Positions 5,034-6,975 of a DNA stretch of 6,975 bases are shown here, in pieces (positions within the stretch are counted from its first letter, which is position 1; the number at the start of each line of letters is the position of its first letter). The DNA comes from CAYYBZ01 sp964470285 [NCBI: uncultured Oligoflexia bacterium] (GTDB lineage Bacteria; Bdellovibrionota_G; CAYYBZ01). A program made the position numbers and the translations under genes. The stretch lies in assembly GCA_964470285.1 (NCBI GenBank), contig CAYYBZ010000102.1:1-6975 (forward strand), in the 5' to 3' direction. The notes under the pieces are model-generated. The model did not search any database and had not been told where the DNA came from. It saw only the letters and a program-made list of their open reading frames with translations.

Positions 5034-6632
5034 ATGAAGCCGGATGCCAATATTGACTGGGTAAGAGTAGGGCAACTAAGAGTTACGGCAAGAATGGTAG
5101 AAGGTCTTAAAAACCTTGATATGACTTCACTTTACCTGATTCGCGCCAACAGAAGAAAGGATGCCAAGCAAAAATGGCTCGGTCACGGTTCAAAAAGGCT
5201 TATGCTCGACTCCGAAACCCCATTTCTGTTAGATTCCAAAAGACCGCTTTGCGATCTGATTCAGCAATCTGAAAAGGGTCTTGAAAAATGCAGGGAATGT
5301 TTTTTACAGGTTATTGAGGGCTGCATAAGTAAAAAAGATGTTTTTTCGACGGAGTGCCATGCCGGGATGACTGAAATGGCCTGTCCCGTTTCTATTAACG
5401 GAAATGTTCTTGGCGTGTTCAGAATGGGCGAGTTTGCAAAAGGAGATAAAGACTCGGTTCTTTTAGAAAAGATTAAGGGAAAGGTTTCCGATCTTGGTCT
5501 TGATTCTGACAAGGTAAATGAAGCCTGTCAAAAGATTCCTTTTTTCTCAAGCGACAAGTTCGCTATTGTAAAAAACCTCTTTGAAATAATGAACGATGAA
5601 ATAGGGGGGTATTTAAAAGAGAGCAACAGGGAACATGAACAGTCGGCCGAAGAAAATCAGCACAACCATCACGGCATAATAACTAAGAATCAGGCGGTTC
5701 TGGATATAATAAAACAGATTCAGATGATAGGTGGATCAGATTCCTCAGTTATTATTTACGGGGAAAGCGGCACCGGAAAAGAGCTTTTAAGCAAGCTTAT
5801 TCACGAACACTCAACCAGAAAAGAAGGACTTTTCGTTACGATTAATTGTGCGGCCTTAACTGAAACCCTTCTTGAAGCCGAGTTATTCGGATACAAAAAA
5901 GGCGCTTTTACGGGAGCCTTCGCCGATAAAAAGGGTTTGTTTGAAGTAGCTAATAAAGGAACGATTTTCCTGGATGAAGTCGGGGAAATGAGTCTTGCTC
6001 TTCAGGTTAAGATACTAAGGCTGATTCAGGAAGGAACCTTCATGAGGGTGGGTGATACCGAAATGAGCCAGGTTGATGTCCGAGTTGTTTCTGCTACTCA
6101 TAGAGATCTTAAAAAGCTCATCGAACAGGCCAAATTCAGGGAAGATCTTTATTACAGGCTGGCCGTTGTCGAACTAACACTTCCTCCTTTAAGAGACAGG
6201 GTAGAAGATATCCCGATACTTACAAGACACTTTCTTAACATCTTTGAGTCCAAAACCGGGAAAGAAGGTATTAAGCTTTCGCAGGAAGCCATTAATGAGC
6301 TTTCAAACTATTACTGGCCGGGAAATATTAGAGAACTGGGAAACGAAATAGAAAGAATAGTTGCCTTAAAGCCTTCACATACTCTTGTTAAGCCCAGAGA
6401 TTTATCTAAAAAGTTCTTTTATGAGAGTTATCCAGACAGCATTAAGAATCTGGACGATTTAAAAGAGGGGTCAATCAAGACCATGGTTGATGAGTTTGAG
6501 AGAAATCTTATTTCAAGCTACTTAAGAAAATACGGCTGGAATAAGACAAAGGTTGCAACCCTTTGCGGAATTACAAGGCAGGGACTGAATAAAAAAATAA
6601 TAAAATACAAGCTTGACCGCCGTAAGACATGA
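5034..6632 (+). CDS. PocR-domain sigma-54-dependent transcriptional activator (enhancer-binding protein)
   Basis: This 532-residue regulator remodels sigma-54 RNA polymerase using ATP. Residues about 5-195 are a PocR-type sensory domain: C73 in P-L-C-D-L-I, K-C-R-E-C-F (C86, C89), C97, E-C-H-A-G-M (C108) and C117-P, then N-G-N-V-L-G-V-F. The PocR family is predicted to sense small hydrocarbon-derived molecules such as propanediol. An acidic, His-containing linker (about 196-214) leads to an intact AAA+ domain (about 215-440): Walker A G-E-S-G-T-G-K-E (243-250), sigma-54-contacting G-A-F-T-G-A (290-295), Walker B I-F-L-D-E-V (311-316), F-R-E-D-L-Y-Y-R-L (368-376) and W-P-G-N-I-R-E-L (428-435). 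A Fis-type helix-turn-helix ends the protein (about 503-527). There is no phosphoacceptor receiver domain, so control is probably by ligand. AGGGG (5023-5027) lies 6 nt before the ATG. No sigma-54 promoter was found in the window, so targets probably lie elsewhere. Confidence 0.93.
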   Translation: MKPDANIDWVRVGQLRVTARMVEGLKNLDMTSLYLIRANRRKDAKQKWLGHGSKRLMLDSETPFLLDSKRPLCDLIQQSEKGLEKCRECFLQVIEGCISKKDVFSTECHAGMTEMACPVSINGNVLGVFRMGEFAKGDKDSVLLEKIKGKVSDLGLDSDKVNEACQKIPFFSSDKFAIVKNLFEIMNDEIGGYLKESNREHEQSAEENQHNHHGIITKNQAVLDIIKQIQMIGGSDSSVIIYGESGTGKELLSKLIHEHSTRKEGLFVTINCAALTETLLEAELFGYKKGAFTGAFADKKGLFEVANKGTIFLDEVGEMSLALQVKILRLIQEGTFMRVGDTEMSQVDVRVVSATHRDLKKLIEQAKFREDLYYRLAVVELTLPPLRDRVEDIPILTRHFLNIFESKTGKEGIKLSQEAINELSNYYWPGNIRELGNEIERIVALKPSHTLVKPRDLSKKFFYESYPDSIKNLDDLKEGSIKTMVDEFERNLISSYLRKYGWNKTKVATLCGITRQGLNKKIIKYKLDRRKT

Positions 6633-6682
6633 GCCTGTTATTACGATTCTCGCCTGTCAAAGCTTATCCTGTTATATATAGG

Positions 6683-6711
6683 TTGATTTCAAGATAGATT
6701 TCCGCTATGAG
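6683..6711 (+). promoter_or_regulatory. Candidate promoter upstream of the Crp/Fnr-like gene
   Basis: TTGATT (6683-6688), a 17-nt spacer and TATGAG (6706-6711) match the sigma-70 consensus at 4/6 in each box. A small imperfect hairpin overlaps and follows it (AGAT 6696-6699 and CCGC 6702-6705 against GCGG 6720-6723 and ATCT 6725-6728). The hairpin would lie partly in the 5' leader. The call is by eye only. Confidence 0.33.
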
Positions 6712-6769
6712 ATAAAGTTGCGGTATCTGACTATTCTGAATAAAAGGTTATTAAATTTCGGAGTGAATA

Positions 6770-6975
6770 ATGGTTAAAAAGATTTCAAAAAGAAAAACCA
6801 AATCAAGAGTCAAAAAGGGTGATGTTTGCGAACATTCCGAATCGGATATGTGCAGCAAATGCCTCTATATTTCAAGAGAACTTTTACTTTGCGGTGACCT
6901 GGATGACAGAGAATTAGTTAAAGTCAGAAAAATCATGACAAAAATAATCACCAAAAAGGGAGTTTTAAAGGAAGA
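6770..6975 (+). CDS. Probable Crp/Fnr-family transcriptional regulator, N-terminal part (partial)
   Basis: An open frame starts at ATG 6770 and runs past the window end with 68 codons visible. The start is firm: GGAG (6760-6763) lies 6 nt upstream and an in-frame TGA at 6764-6766 excludes a longer N-terminus. After a very basic stretch (residues 1-16, rich in Lys/Arg) come four cysteines, C20, C28, C31 and C41. Then comes L-x-D-D-R-E-L-V-K-V, and the visible part ends in I-I-T-K-K-G. This Cys cluster followed by 'L-x-x-x-E-L-x-x-(basic/hydrophobic)-x-K-x-G' resembles the N-terminus of Fnr-type proteins, where cysteines bind an oxygen-sensitive [4Fe-4S] cluster before the cyclic-nucleotide-binding beta barrel. 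The barrel and DNA-binding helices would lie beyond the window, so the family is inferred from the N-terminus only. It follows the sigma-54 activator by 137 bp with its own candidate promoter. Confidence 0.55.
   Translation, partial: MVKKISKRKTKSRVKKGDVCEHSESDMCSKCLYISRELLLCGDLDDRELVKVRKIMTKIITKKGVLKE

Noticed and set aside
6683-6696. FNR box upstream of the Fnr-like gene
   Set aside because: Only the TTGAT half-site is present; the second half (AGATA) matches ATCAA at just two positions.

Overview
The window is a 7-kb stretch of AT-rich bacterial chromosome. All six genes, complete or partial, lie on the + strand. The content suggests a respiring Gram-negative bacterium with anaerobic ability: complex I subunits, a quinone-linked type of flavin/iron-sulfur dehydrogenase, a sigma-54 enhancer-binding activator, and the start of a Cys-rich Crp/Fnr-type protein. 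Nothing visible fixes the phylum. A low-GC lineage of the deltaproteobacterial type is a guess only. There is no integrase, transposase, phage gene, CRISPR array, tRNA or rRNA.

Layout. Positions 1-202 hold the 3' end of a gene that looks like the C-terminus of NuoG. It abuts nuoI (203-706) with no gap, so this is the tail of a complex I operon. Positions 707-1066 have no gene but hold a 212-bp long-armed palindromic element (E1, 714-925), then a symmetric array of 6+6 hexamers (941-1014). A large FAD/Fe-S dehydrogenase, a fusion of a GlcD/D-lactate-dehydrogenase-type flavin half and a GlpC-type Fe-S half, fills 1067-3910. Positions 3911-4267 again have no gene. They hold a second palindromic element (E2, 3919-4133) and a candidate promoter for folE. 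GTP cyclohydrolase I (folE) is at 4268-4816. A PocR-domain sigma-54 activator is at 5034-6632. The first 68 codons of a probable Crp/Fnr-family regulator start at 6770 and run off the window.

The most unusual content is non-coding. E1 and E2 each begin 7-8 nt after a stop codon, are 212 and 215 bp long, and have near-perfect 30-33 nt outer arms. The arm sequences are unrelated between the two elements. Both have the same apex: a GCATC/GATGC hairpin, one T, and a 4-bp mini-hairpin. They look like two members of one structured repeat family in which architecture and apical core are kept while the arms vary. They may be mobile or retrotransposed palindromes, or structured 3'-UTR RNAs.

Functionally, NuoGI and the dehydrogenase both feed electrons towards the quinone pool. 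FolE supplies the pterin/folate precursor. The PocR activator and Fnr-like protein suggest local control by small-molecule and redox or oxygen signals. No direct operon link between folE and its neighbours is evident, because long intergenic gaps separate all genes after nuoI.
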